Below are positions 1-8,343 of a stretch of DNA of 64,000 nucleotides, piece by piece (position 1 is the stretch's first letter; the number at the start of each line of letters is the position of its first letter). The notes beneath the pieces were generated by a model. That model saw only the letters and a program-made list of their open reading frames with translations. It searched no databases and was not told the origin of the DNA. The stretch is taken from positions 37,749-101,748 of the forward strand of contig CAYPCN010000002.1 in NCBI GenBank assembly GCA_964409235.1, in the 5' to 3' direction. The translations under genes and the position numbers were made by a program. Source of the DNA: CAINFV01 sp964409235. GTDB taxonomy: Bacteria > Chlamydiota > Chlamydiia > Chlamydiales > FEN-1388.

Positions 1-1204
1 CCGTCTCGCCATCCCTCAGAAGGACGTCAATATGCGCAAGTTGACGGCCATCGCGAAGAGCAAGATCCGTACGAGTCGCCTCTCTGTCCGCCAACAAAAG
101 CTCTCGGTGTATCACTCGCAATGAGGTTGTGATCGTCCTCAGCGTAGCTCTGTGCATCACCGCCAGATAGGCTGTCGTCATATCCTCAACCTCATCTTTA
201 GTGTAGAGGCGCTGCTGATGTACCGCCAGAGCCTCAGCACGCACACCGGCAATGAAACGGCGGTGAAATGCTTCGAGAATGGGGTGAGCGACCTGCACAG
301 GGCGACCAAAGTCGCCCGCCAATGCTGCCACCACATCAGGTCTATTCATTACGTCATCCCCACGGTCTGCCACTACACGAGCCAGATCGCCCTCTTCAAT
401 CTCATCCTCAGAATCGTCCACAAACTCAAAGAAATGGTGCTCCTGCGGCACCATCGCCACGTCGTCCTCATCATCAAAAGGCAGGCCCGCACCGCCTCTA
501 AGAGCAGCCGCCATATCGCCCACAGGAGATGGCGTTGCTGGCACGCGGAGTACTGTATCGTCATGGCCGACAGAACGGCGAGGCTCCTCTATGTGGGGCA
601 GTGCTGCGCGAGCCCTCTGTTGTACTTCGGCTATCGCTCTCAACCAGATGACCTTGAGGCCATCTGTTCCGGATCTGTCGGCCCCTGTATCATCGATCTG
701 ACGCATGGCCTGCATGACGATATTCCAACGATGTGTTTGATCCGCGCTAATGGCGTGGAACCATGTGCGAGGGCGGCCATTGCCCGTGGGGACAGCGCTA
801 GAGTCTATTTGTACCTTATATATCAGACCGAGGAACAGCAAGAGGCGATGTACGCGCAGCAGGCCGAAGGTCAGCTCAGGAGTGATGACGCCCTGTAAAG
901 AACACAAGACCCGCAGCGCAAGAAGAGAAACCGCTAGAACAGCAGCAACACCTGTTCGAGCAACGGCCTCGGCAGACCATCGTCCATGCATGAGGACGAT
1001 CGCAATCTTCCCCGCGCGTTTCCACGAGCGCGCCACAACATCCATGGCGCCTTTGACAGTCGCCCCCAGGCTTGCCAGCCGAGCAAGCGCCAGATATCCA
1101 ATGGCCTGGATCTTGGGCTGCACGCCCGGCGTACGAAACAACGATAGCGCCTCAGAACAGCACGTCGAAGCACCGGCATGCAACTCGTAGATGGACATAG
1201 TCAT
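1..1204 (-). CDS. Hypothetical membrane protein, partial (paralog of the next gene)
   Basis: An open minus-strand frame runs from ATG at 1204 without a stop to base 1, so the C-terminus lies outside the window; about 401 residues are visible. GGAG sits 8 nt before the ATG (a second ATG is at 1198). The product is clearly paralogous to the gene at 1221-2582. Both share a hydrophobic segment followed by 'GVITPELTFGLLRVHR', and later a block containing 'HPILEAF' and 'YTKDEVEDMTTAYLAVMHRAT'. Between these blocks lies an acidic, less conserved stretch. Two closely spaced hydrophobic helices near residues 75-125 suggest membrane insertion. The gene follows its paralog by 16 bp, so they are probably co-transcribed. 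I do not recognise the family and assign no function. Confidence 0.8.
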   Translation of the reverse strand, partial: MTMSIYELHAGASTCCSEALSLFRTPGVQPKIQAIGYLALARLASLGATVKGAMDVVARSWKRAGKIAIVLMHGRWSAEAVARTGVAAVLAVSLLALRVLCSLQGVITPELTFGLLRVHRLLLFLGLIYKVQIDSSAVPTGNGRPRTWFHAISADQTHRWNIVMQAMRQIDDTGADRSGTDGLKVIWLRAIAEVQQRARAALPHIEEPRRSVGHDDTVLRVPATPSPVGDMAAALRGGAGLPFDDEDDVAMVPQEHHFFEFVDDSEDEIEEGDLARVVADRGDDVMNRPDVVAALAGDFGRPVQVAHPILEAFHRRFIAGVRAEALAVHQQRLYTKDEVEDMTTAYLAVMHRATLRTITTSLRVIHRELLLADREATRTDLALRDGRQLAHIDVLLRDGET

Positions 1205-1220
1205 GGGGAGCTCTCCGATC

Positions 1221-2582
1221 TTAGATAGTAAATGCCGCTTGCAGCGCCCTCGTGTCCGAAGACAGATGGTGCGCCACAAATGCGGTGTAAAATTCAACGA
1301 TGAGTTTGAAGCATCGGTTGATGACAGGATCGAGGGCCAGCGGTACAAGATCGGGACGCGCCGTTCGCATCCGTCCCTCATCCGAACACAGATGGCATAG
1401 CAGGGCGTCGCTCGTTGCCGGAGACATCCCGCGGACCAACAGGAGCAGCTCTATACAATGCTGTTTCCACGCCTCAAGTCCACCAGCAGACACCCCTTCA
1501 ATGGCATGGCCGTCGGCGACGACTATATCATCGACACAGACCTTCTCACCAGCACGCAACATCCTGTGCTCAATAGTACGCGACTCGCCGATGGGAGCAA
1601 CAGCTGTCTCCATTCTCATGACGTGGCCACCGGGCAGCAGCTCTTCTTTCACACAACACGGCGTCCCGTCATCTAAGAGGACTTCTCTGATCCTCACCCT
1701 CTTGTCCCCGCCAACATTCACGATCACCTCTGTCAGCTGGGGCTCTCGGAGGGTCAGCTCTCGTTCGCACAGCTGGAAGGTCTCGCACACCGTTCGATAG
1801 GTAGCTCGATACAGTACGGCAAGGAAGGCGGTGGTCATATCCTCTACTTCATCTTGCGTGTAGAGACCTGCGTGGCAGACAGCGAGAGCCTCGCGATGGA
1901 TGTTTGAGGTCAGCTTCGCTTGGAACACCTCGAGAATCGGATGCGGAACCTGAACAGCACGATTAAATTCTTCCACCACCAGGGCAAGTTCATCCGCCAG
2001 TGCCTGACCTTCTTCTGGCGCCCAGATGTCGTTATAGAATGTCAGTGTTGAAATCGTTCCATGCCGTGCTTCAACAGAATCAATTCGTCGCAGGACTCTG
2101 TCTACAATGTTCGTCCGCCATCGCAGCTCGTTGATACGAGAGGTCAGCATATCTAACGGAGGAGGCAGGATGCCAATTATGGGAAATTGTGCTCGGTAGA
2201 GAAGCCCTAAGAACAGCAAAAACCGATGAACTCTCAAAACACCATATGTCAATTCTGGAGAAACGACTCCTGCCAAAGAACTGAAAAAGCGAAGGGCCAT
2301 CACGGCTACACAAAGGGCTGTGGCAATCGCCATGCGCACGAATGAATTGCACGACAACCGCTCCGCAAAGGGGATGACTATAATTTTTATCACGCGCTTC
2401 AGAGATAAGAGAAAGACATCTGCAGTTGCCTTTGCACAGGCCGCCAAGCTACAGAGACGAGCGCCAACAAGACAGGCGATAGCTTCAAGCTTAGGGGGAA
2501 CGCGTGGTGCTGTGATCGCCTCTTTTGCCTCCGTGCACATTTGCATACTGACAGCTTGCATCTCATACACGGCAATAGTCAT
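1221..2582 (-). CDS. Hypothetical membrane protein, first of a tandem paralog pair
   Basis: This gene encodes 453 residues starting 'MTIAVYEMQA'. The start at 2582 is chosen because GGAGGG lies 6 nt upstream; an in-frame ATG at 2606 would add eight residues and lies inside a repeat end. A hydrophobic region around residues 75-125 probably forms a membrane hairpin. The rest is predicted largely helical, with a conserved 'YTQDEVEDMTTAFLAVLYRAT' block about two thirds along. The C-terminal half differs in length and charge from the paralog downstream. A -10-like TATACT lies at 2774-2779 on the minus strand, which would place the repeat at 2600-2734 in the 5' leader. No known domain was recognised. 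A lineage-specific envelope or inclusion protein is possible but not shown. Confidence 0.8.
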   Translation of the reverse strand: MTIAVYEMQAVSMQMCTEAKEAITAPRVPPKLEAIACLVGARLCSLAACAKATADVFLLSLKRVIKIIVIPFAERLSCNSFVRMAIATALCVAVMALRFFSSLAGVVSPELTYGVLRVHRFLLFLGLLYRAQFPIIGILPPPLDMLTSRINELRWRTNIVDRVLRRIDSVEARHGTISTLTFYNDIWAPEEGQALADELALVVEEFNRAVQVPHPILEVFQAKLTSNIHREALAVCHAGLYTQDEVEDMTTAFLAVLYRATYRTVCETFQLCERELTLREPQLTEVIVNVGGDKRVRIREVLLDDGTPCCVKEELLPGGHVMRMETAVAPIGESRTIEHRMLRAGEKVCVDDIVVADGHAIEGVSAGGLEAWKQHCIELLLLVRGMSPATSDALLCHLCSDEGRMRTARPDLVPLALDPVINRCFKLIVEFYTAFVAHHLSSDTRALQAAFTI

Positions 2583-2599
2583 CGCTTTCCCTCCAGCTA

Positions 2600-2734
2600 G
2601 AGCCATTTGCAATGCGCCTTTTGGAAGATGGAGTTGAATCTATCCAGAACTTCCTCACCCGTATGTCAGGGGTGAGGTAGCTCGATCCAAAAATCTCTCA
2701 CCTCTCCTCTAAAAATCCGCATCGCAAATGGCTC
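2600..2734. repeat. Intergenic repeat with terminal inverted repeats, long form
   Basis: The element begins GAGCCATTTGCAATGCG and ends with the complement, CGCATCGCAAATGGCTC. It contains the internal motif CACCCGTATGTCAGGGGTG, itself a small hairpin, and an ATTTTTAGAGGAG-type subterminal box on the right. It is 135 bp, with no ORF and no transposase. It lies in the probable 5' leader of the gene at 1221-2582. The stretch 2735-2891 beyond it holds only a possible -10 box at 2774-2779. Confidence 0.75.
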
Positions 2735-2891
2735 GGATATTTCCTGCTCACACTGGATGATGAATACCAAACCAGTATAAAGGGCGGGTAAAGCATACAG
2801 ACAGAGAACGCTTGGGTACGCCACAAGCCGATTGGCGCATGGCAGGCCCTCATGCTGGATCTCGCCTATTCAGTACGAAGACGGGGCGTAT

Positions 2892-4526
2892 CTACGCCGT
2901 GACCGCCTGTCTCTTCTGCTCAGACCGTACTTCCTGCTCTAGGCGGCCCACATCACACCCATCATAGTCCACAAACTGAAAAAACCGCTCAAAATGAGGG
3001 ATGGCGTCGCATACGCTGCGCGCCATTTGCTGCGCCACAATCCGATAGCAGATATGGCCGGCGCTCTGTGATCGCAACTCAGTCAGCCATTGCAGCGCTC
3101 GCAGGTTGAGGGTCAAATACCAGCGAATGTTGTAGGCCATGGGAACGAGATACTGCGCCTCTTCAGGAAGTTCCGTAGAAATGATATCGAACGCAGCTTT
3201 CGCACCCTCCATAGCAGCATGGTACTCTTTTTCCAGACCGCTTTCTACGAGCTCCTTGGGAGTAAAATAGCCATAATTGCACGTAAGGAGTTGTCGCTCC
3301 TGCGTCAGGACGCGATGGCGTTGCAAATCGCGATAGGCTCCAAAATCCGCAACTACTTCAAAGGTAAAGAACGCGTTTTCCAATGCTCTCGGAGACTTGT
3401 TACGCCGCATTTCACGATGCGCACAGGCAGCATCTAGAATCTTGCCCAGTTCTTCCTCAGGAAGCGCTCGGCAGTACTCTACAAGCGCAGCCATTCCAAC
3501 ATCGCAATCCTGATACAAGAGCGCAGCAGCGACCTTTACCACCGCCTCTGGATCATGAGCAAGAAGGCGGACGGAAGGCGAGGAGAGATTCTTCTCGTCG
3601 TGCGGGACATTGGCCGCCAGTGCTTGAAGATCGGCGCGCATGGCCTCTTGGAATTGCGCGTACTGCACATGGGTTTTGTGGTGAGTCTCCGCCCTTCGAA
3701 CAAAAGAGGGGATCACTTTCGCTAACTCCTCGTACGATGCCCGGCCGATCTCGCACAGCTCGGAGAGATTCTGGACCTGCAGCTTATGCAAGAGCCCCTC
3801 ATAAAAGCGGCCGTTGCCGAAAAGGCCAATATTCGTCAGCGTCGATGCTGGGAGCAGCCCTCTGACGCAATCCAAGACCTTCGCACGAATGGCAGCCGTA
3901 TACGCATTGGTCGACACGTCGGGATCCTTTGGATAGCGTATCGTCATGAAGGTGGTCAGCGGTGGAATGAGCCGTGAATAGGTGTCAAACAGCATGTTAC
4001 AGGTGTTGATATACAATGATTTCCATGCTGACGTCATGAGAACCGGTTCGCGATGGAACAGGTACTCGCCGTGCACCTTCTGATCAAAATAGATGTACCG
4101 TGTGGACTTTTCGAGCGGCGAACCACCAAGGCGACACTCTTCAATGGCCTTTGCTGCGATCATCGAGACATTTTCAATAGCTAAATGAGCGCCACCAAGC
4201 TCGCCTATGGAGTCATCGCCATACCCATCTAAAATGCGATCATAAAATTTTTGAGCCTTTTGTATCGCCGAAAGCTGTTCTTCAGGTCGCCTCTCACAGC
4301 CGACGTCTCTGGCATCTTCAAGGCCGGACTCCTCTTGATTGAAAAGGAACTCGCGTAAGAGCAGTGCCCGTAAGCCCAATGTCGATCTAGAATAGCGAGA
4401 GAAAAGCGCGCCTTTAACGACCTCGGGGAGATTGTAGAGAGCAAAGATAGGGCGTTTTGTATTGGTCACAAAATGGCCTAACAGCGCCTCCTGTTCAGGC
4501 GTGAACTCGTCAAACGATTGGGTCAT
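2892..4526 (-). CDS. thyX: Flavin-dependent thymidylate synthase-like protein, duplicated-domain form
   Basis: The 544-residue product is a ThyX-type protein, the family that methylates dUMP using methylene-tetrahydrofolate and FAD. It is about twice the length of a classic ThyX (about 220-250 residues) and appears to hold two ThyX-like halves. The first half has 'SRYSRSTLGLRAL' (about residues 43-55) and 'EKSTRY'. The second has 'RHRVLTQERQLL' (about 403-414), a degenerate RHRxxSxNExSxR flavin motif, followed by a C-terminal 'YNIRWYLTLNLRALQWLTELRS' region as in ThyX. Long two-part ThyX proteins are known to me from Chlamydiae. The ATG at 4526 is preferred over 4532 because GGGGG is 9 nt away rather than 3. 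The leader contains overlapping hairpins (4588-4625). The departure from the canonical motif leaves the exact chemistry open. Confidence 0.8.
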   Translation of the reverse strand: MTQSFDEFTPEQEALLGHFVTNTKRPIFALYNLPEVVKGALFSRYSRSTLGLRALLLREFLFNQEESGLEDARDVGCERRPEEQLSAIQKAQKFYDRILDGYGDDSIGELGGAHLAIENVSMIAAKAIEECRLGGSPLEKSTRYIYFDQKVHGEYLFHREPVLMTSAWKSLYINTCNMLFDTYSRLIPPLTTFMTIRYPKDPDVSTNAYTAAIRAKVLDCVRGLLPASTLTNIGLFGNGRFYEGLLHKLQVQNLSELCEIGRASYEELAKVIPSFVRRAETHHKTHVQYAQFQEAMRADLQALAANVPHDEKNLSSPSVRLLAHDPEAVVKVAAALLYQDCDVGMAALVEYCRALPEEELGKILDAACAHREMRRNKSPRALENAFFTFEVVADFGAYRDLQRHRVLTQERQLLTCNYGYFTPKELVESGLEKEYHAAMEGAKAAFDIISTELPEEAQYLVPMAYNIRWYLTLNLRALQWLTELRSQSAGHICYRIVAQQMARSVCDAIPHFERFFQFVDYDGCDVGRLEQEVRSEQKRQAVTA

Positions 4527-4587
4527 ACACATCTTCCCCCGATAGGTACTAGCATTGTGGCGATGAGCGTTGAGAAGAAATTAATAG

Positions 4588-4625
4588 CCTTGCCAGCTCG
4601 GTGCGGGCAAGGTCCTTCAAGGACC
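4588..4625 (-). promoter_or_regulatory. Overlapping hairpins in the thyX leader
   Basis: CCTTGCC (4588-4594) pairs with GGCAAGG (4606-4612), while GGTCCTT (4611-4617) pairs with AAGGACC (4619-4625). The two stems share bases 4611-4612, so they cannot both form completely. They lie about 60-100 nt upstream of the thyX start. A 9-bp inverted repeat (4542-4550 and 4642-4650, ATAGGTACT/AGTACCTAT) encloses the whole block, its proximal arm directly behind the Shine-Dalgarno sequence. This could be a structured leader or simply remains of mobile repeats. Confidence 0.35.
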
Positions 4626-4694
4626 GCAGAGCACATGGCTCAGTACCTATTGGTATATCAAGGAGCTGACCAATATCGCAAGAGTTGGAGACAC

Positions 4695-4777
4695 GAGCCA
4701 TGTGCGATAAGCCTTTTGAAGGCTAGAGGAGGATCTTTTTGGCCGAATCTCCCTAAAAGGCCCATCGCACATGGCTC
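4695..4777. repeat. Intergenic repeat with terminal inverted repeats, short form
   Basis: An 83-bp short copy begins GAGCCATGTGCGATAAGCC and ends GGCCCATCGCACATGGCTC. The inner part holds the box GGATCTTTTTGGCCGAATCT, which recurs in the copies at 9901-10023, 28633-28737 and 49135-49290. An isolated right end (GCACATGGCTC) also sits at 4631-4641. Nothing else is seen in 4778-4861. Confidence 0.75.
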
Positions 4778-4861
4778 ACACTGTCAGGGGTTTCCGGAAA
4801 TCCAGCAGCGAAAAACCGGGCTACACGCCTTATCACACAAACAAAGAAATCTCTCCGTGGA

Positions 4862-4934
4862 TGGAGCGTATCGGACTCGAACCGATCGCCTCAACAATGC
4901 CATTGTTGCGCTCTACCAGATGAGCTAACGCCCC
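4862..4934 (-). tRNA. tRNA-Ala (anticodon GGC)
   Basis: The reverse complement folds as a 73-nt cloverleaf. The acceptor stem is GGGGCGT/ACGCTCC with one G-U pair, the D-stem GCTC/GAGC, the anticodon stem CAACA/TGTTG with loop ATGGCAT (anticodon GGC), and the T-arm CGG-TTCGAGT-CCG. The discriminator is A and CCA is not encoded. It reads GCC alanine codons. Confidence 0.95.
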
Positions 4935-4990
4935 AGAGGTAGATTGATGGTAGGGAAGACCTCTCTTTTGTCTCAAGAGATTTTCTCCTC

Positions 4991-5128
4991 GAGCCATGTG
5001 CGATGTGGATTTTTAGAGCAGAAACGGGAGATATTTGGATCGATCTACTGTAAAAACCGACGAAGCCCCGTGTGCCCTGACATATGGGTGAAGAGGTTCG
5101 GGTAGATTCGTCCTACTCTATCCTCCAG
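4991..5128. repeat. Intergenic repeat, long form, right end truncated
   Basis: The copy starts GAGCCATGTGCGATGTGGA and carries ATTTTTAGAGCAG, then ACCGACGAAGCCC and CTGACATATGGGTGA, in the same order as in the copy at 49135-49290. The right terminal repeat is eroded before the end of the decarboxylase gene (stop at 5153). It separates tRNA-Ala from the mevalonate operon. Confidence 0.7.
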
Positions 5129-5152
5129 CTCGCCTCCTATTGCGCCTCTCTG

Positions 5153-6154
5153 TCAAGGAGGCAACAAACCGACAGGGCGGGCCTGCGGAAAGCGCTGAAA
5201 AACGGCTGCTGCGTCTTTATTGAGGAACAGTAGCTTGAGATTCGGGCCAGCATCCATCGTACAATAGAGCTCTACCCCTTCTCTTCGAGCCTGCCATACG
5301 GCGTTCATAGCGGCCACGGTCTCCTCGCGCCAGTAGCAGATGGGTGGGGAAGCCGTCAACATGGAGGCGTGCATCATCAACGCATTGCGTTCGACCGTTT
5401 GCCCAAAATGCGAGAAATTCCGATCGTTGATGCTCTGCGTAATCGATGCGATATCCTTTGCGACCTGCTCTGGCCAGAGCGTATACATCGGCGATGTTTC
5501 CACAGACCGACGCATCGCCTCGCGGGAGGAGATCGGCTTTTCGTCCGACGAGAGCATGAGAACAGCGAGGGTAAGCTCAGGCCACCAGCCCTCATACGGA
5601 ATTGCATACGAATCACACCCATCTGCCAACACGCCCTTTTGCCATAGGACAAAGCCGGGGTAGAGAGAACGACACGCACTACCACTGCCAAGGCGGGCAA
5701 GGCAGGAAAGCGCTCGGCGGTCGCATCGCCAGCCGAAGAACTGGTTCAACGCCAGCGTGAGAGCAGCAAATCCTGACGCAGAAGATGCGAGTCCCGCAGC
5801 CGTAGGAATCGCATTGGTCGTCGACACAGAGAAGGCAAACGAAGGCGTTGGACGAAAGAGATCGAGGAACTGCACGCACCGCCGGTAAAAGGAAGAGTCG
5901 CGCGACATAGGTTGTGAGTTGGCGACCACCTCATCATGCGATAGAGCCTGGCGCACCGTTGTCGTCGTGTGAAGATCGAGAGCAACAGAGAAGCTGTCCG
6001 TCACGGGCAGGTGTAGCTCTTCGTCGCGTTTCCCCCAGTATTTTGCGAGAGCGATATTCACAGGGGCTGACGCTGTAGAGGCATCGACAACAGGAGCCCA
6101 TGATGGCGGGAGAAGACGGGCGGCCGCTTCTTGTTGGCGCGCTATGGAGGACAT
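5153..6154 (-). CDS. mvaD: Diphosphomevalonate decarboxylase
   Basis: This 333-residue GHMP-family enzyme catalyses the ATP-dependent decarboxylation of mevalonate 5-diphosphate to isopentenyl diphosphate. It shows the family hallmarks: 'NIALAKYWGKRDEELHLP' near the N-terminus, the phosphate-binding 'PTAAGLASSASGFAAL' loop, 'ARLGSGSACRSLYPGFV', and 'TMDAGPNLKLLFL' near the C-terminus. Length is typical for the family (about 320-340). The ATG at 6154 has GAGG 8 nt upstream and overlaps the end of the phosphomevalonate kinase gene (stop at 6142). It is the last gene of a three-gene operon whose start codons all fall in or next to the preceding gene. Confidence 0.95.
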   Translation of the reverse strand: MSSIARQQEAAARLLPPSWAPVVDASTASAPVNIALAKYWGKRDEELHLPVTDSFSVALDLHTTTTVRQALSHDEVVANSQPMSRDSSFYRRCVQFLDLFRPTPSFAFSVSTTNAIPTAAGLASSASGFAALTLALNQFFGWRCDRRALSCLARLGSGSACRSLYPGFVLWQKGVLADGCDSYAIPYEGWWPELTLAVLMLSSDEKPISSREAMRRSVETSPMYTLWPEQVAKDIASITQSINDRNFSHFGQTVERNALMMHASMLTASPPICYWREETVAAMNAVWQARREGVELYCTMDAGPNLKLLFLNKDAAAVFQRFPQARPVGLLPP

Positions 6155-7074
6155 ACGCAAACCTCAACACCGGTTGTTGCTACCGCCGAAGGAAGCCGTT
6201 TGCCAATCCCTGCTTCAGGAAATGCCCCCAAGCCTACAACAGCATCGCCTAATCCAGAGCCCGAGATCTTGGCGCCGTAGATGGTAGGAGCGCTGCGCAG
6301 AGCCCAGCAAAGAGCTGACAGCTCGGGCGTCCCTACGCCAAGGGCTTCCATCAGGCCATGGGCATGATTCATCAGCCTCCCGACGGTAGTCTCATCGCGA
6401 GCCACCAGAGCATCAATGGCGGCAGAGGTGACGTCATTGAGCGCCGAAAAAAGCGCTTGATACACCTTTGGTTGCTGTTGTTCCCATCTTCTGACACAAC
6501 GGATGACCTCCGGCGTTGGCGTTTTTTTTCCCGAATAGAGGAAAACAAGTGGCAGTTCGGACAGGAGAGGGGAGACAGCGATTTCATCAGCGCGATAGCT
6601 GATCACGCCGCCATAGATGCTTGCAGCAGCATCAGCGCCTGAGCCATACCCCTGCACATTCCGGATCACCGTACAGCAGTCACGAAGCAGGGCCTGGTTG
6701 TCGTACGAGCCTCGTATCCATGTCGTCAACGCTGCCATAAGTGCGACAGTAACCGCCGCCGACGAGGCCAACCCAACGGTGGGGTCAATGGCTGAGGAAA
6801 TAGCAACGTGCACTCCCGATGGCAATCGGCCGTTCAGCAGGCGGAAAACGCCCTCTACAAACCGCAGATTAGTACCGAGACAAGGGTTGTCGAGCGTTGC
6901 CGTGACAGTACCAAAGGCAGAGCAAACGTCGATCATGGTGTCGGAGCGAGGGGTGATGGTCACTGATAGGCGGCAGTCAATGGCCGCGGCAATGGCATGG
7001 CCTCCTCGAAGGACGGCATGCTCCCCGAAGAGCATGGCGCTGCCTGGGGCGCTAGCGACAATTGACTGTGGCAC
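6142..7074 (-). CDS. mvaK2: Phosphomevalonate kinase (GHMP family)
   Basis: The 310-residue GHMP kinase has 'ASAPGSAMLFGEHAVLRGG' at the N-terminus, the ATP loop 'GLASSAAVTVAL' in the middle and 'ISGSGLGDAVVGLG' near the C-terminus. The motif 'GYGSGADAAASIYGG' resembles phosphomevalonate kinases rather than mevalonate kinases, and its place between mevalonate kinase and the decarboxylase supports that call. It would turn mevalonate 5-phosphate into the diphosphate. The GTG start at 7074 lies 23 nt inside the upstream gene, with AGGGG about 9 nt before it. A second mevalonate kinase-like activity cannot be excluded from sequence alone. Confidence 0.85.
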   Translation of the reverse strand: MPQSIVASAPGSAMLFGEHAVLRGGHAIAAAIDCRLSVTITPRSDTMIDVCSAFGTVTATLDNPCLGTNLRFVEGVFRLLNGRLPSGVHVAISSAIDPTVGLASSAAVTVALMAALTTWIRGSYDNQALLRDCCTVIRNVQGYGSGADAAASIYGGVISYRADEIAVSPLLSELPLVFLYSGKKTPTPEVIRCVRRWEQQQPKVYQALFSALNDVTSAAIDALVARDETTVGRLMNHAHGLMEALGVGTPELSALCWALRSAPTIYGAKISGSGLGDAVVGLGAFPEAGIGKRLPSAVATTGVEVCVCPP

Positions 7075-8104
7075 CGGTCACATCCCCTTCTAATCGGAAA
7101 CAAGAATACCCGTACCTCTCGCAGAGCGTCATCGGTGGAACGTCATCGGCGACGAGGACAATGCCTCCCGCCTCTCCTCGAACCGCGCCGGCACCGCAGA
7201 TCTTGGCCGCTCCACCGTTCGCTTCGACAGCACGGATGAACGAGGCGACGCGCTGCGGCACAACGCCAATTTTCATGAGGAGATGGTGGTTGTGTGTAAT
7301 AGCATCTCTCATGGCTTTGGCATTCTGCGCCTGCAGCGATTGCTGTACGTCGTTTGTCACAGCGCCAAATTCCTGCCAAATCGAACTGGTGGCGTAGTGG
7401 CGATTGACGTTGGCAACGCATTCGCCCGTCGTCGTCTGCGGACGGCCAGTATTGACGACCCACAATGAGGATGAGGGAATCTCGAGCTTTTCAGGCGTTC
7501 TCTCTTTCTGAAAGCGAAGGCATCCACCATGGAGGGACACATAGGAATCGACACCACTGGCTTTTCCATGCTGTAGACGTTCGACTTCTAAGATCTGGCG
7601 CTCGATCCACTCCGTGCCCTTCGTAATGCGGAAGAAATGGAGCAGGGCCTGAACAAAGCTGACCGCTGTGGCAGCCGAAGATCCCATGCCGCAGCCAATG
7701 GGAATCGTGGAGTGGACTTTGATGTCCATGCCATGCTCCATCTCGATGGTGCAGGCATCGATGAAAGACATGAGCGCAAATTGAAAGATATCGGCTGGAG
7801 TTTGGACGACACTGCGAATGGACAGCTCGCCATTCATGAATTGGTGGTACGCGTGCAGCAACTGATCGCGCACGGTCTTAAGGGTGGAAGCTGTGACGCG
7901 AAGCGTCTTCCGCACATTGCACAGGGTGAACAAGATTCCCAGCCCATCTTTAGCTGTAATCTCTGTCGTAGCAAATCGGGTGACGGCAAGAGCGATCGCC
8001 GGCTGACCATACACAACCGAATGCTCTCCCGAAATAATGACCTTTGCGGGTGCACGGGCTACAATAGCGCTCACATCCTCTCTCGTTTGATCCTTCAGAG
8101 TCAT
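7052..8104 (-). CDS. mvaK1: Mevalonate kinase
   Basis: This GHMP kinase phosphorylates mevalonate. It shows 'ARAPAKVIISGEHSVVYGQPAIA', the ATP loop 'IPIGCGMGSSAATAV', and 'ERLQHGKASGVDSYVSLHGG', the mevalonate kinase version of the E..HG.PSG.D motif. A Gly-rich 'KICGAGAVRGEAGG' follows near the C-terminus. The start is uncertain. ATG 8104 (350 residues) lies inside the end of a repeat and has no Shine-Dalgarno sequence. GTG 8074 has a GAGAGAGG stretch before it and gives an N-terminus closer to the usual family length. It is first of the operon mvaK1-mvaK2-mvaD. No upper-pathway gene (HMG-CoA synthase or reductase) is in the window. Confidence 0.93.
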   Translation of the reverse strand: MTLKDQTREDVSAIVARAPAKVIISGEHSVVYGQPAIALAVTRFATTEITAKDGLGILFTLCNVRKTLRVTASTLKTVRDQLLHAYHQFMNGELSIRSVVQTPADIFQFALMSFIDACTIEMEHGMDIKVHSTIPIGCGMGSSAATAVSFVQALLHFFRITKGTEWIERQILEVERLQHGKASGVDSYVSLHGGCLRFQKERTPEKLEIPSSSLWVVNTGRPQTTTGECVANVNRHYATSSIWQEFGAVTNDVQQSLQAQNAKAMRDAITHNHHLLMKIGVVPQRVASFIRAVEANGGAAKICGAGAVRGEAGGIVLVADDVPPMTLCERYGYSCFRLEGDVTGATVNCR

Positions 8105-8202
8105 TTGCAACGTGGGTTTTTAGAGGAGAAGGGAAAGATTTTTGGTAGATTCGACCAAAAAGATCCTACGCTAGCCTCCAAAAGGCACATCGCAAATGGC
8201 TC
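8098..8202. repeat. Intergenic repeat with terminal inverted repeats, short form
   Basis: The 105-bp copy starts GAGTCATTTGCAACGTGGG and ends CACATCGCAAATGGCTC. It holds both subterminal boxes (GTTTTTAGAGGAG and CTCCAAAAGG) but lacks the central CTGACATACGGGTGA segment. Its left end contains the candidate ATG of mevalonate kinase. A TATACT on the minus strand at 8208-8213 lies just outside. I see no clear tRNA promoter in 8203-8343. Confidence 0.75.
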
Positions 8203-8343
8203 CCTTCAGTATACGTGTTTTAGGGCAATTGCGCCACAGGCAAACAACCGCGAGCAATAGTTCTCGGACATTCAATGGCTCTTCGAGGAAAGGTGTGGAG
8301 AGAAACGGAGTATTTTCGCTAGGATAGCAGTCTCTGTGTGTTC

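Noticed and set aside
152..898. A 248-residue plus-strand ORF
   Set aside because: It is antisense to the partial minus-strand gene at 1-1204, whose paralogy to the adjacent gene proves the minus-strand frame.
4862..4934. A possible plus-strand CDS covering 4518-4928
   Set aside because: It spans tRNA-Ala, a repeat and the thyX leader, and shows no protein-like composition.
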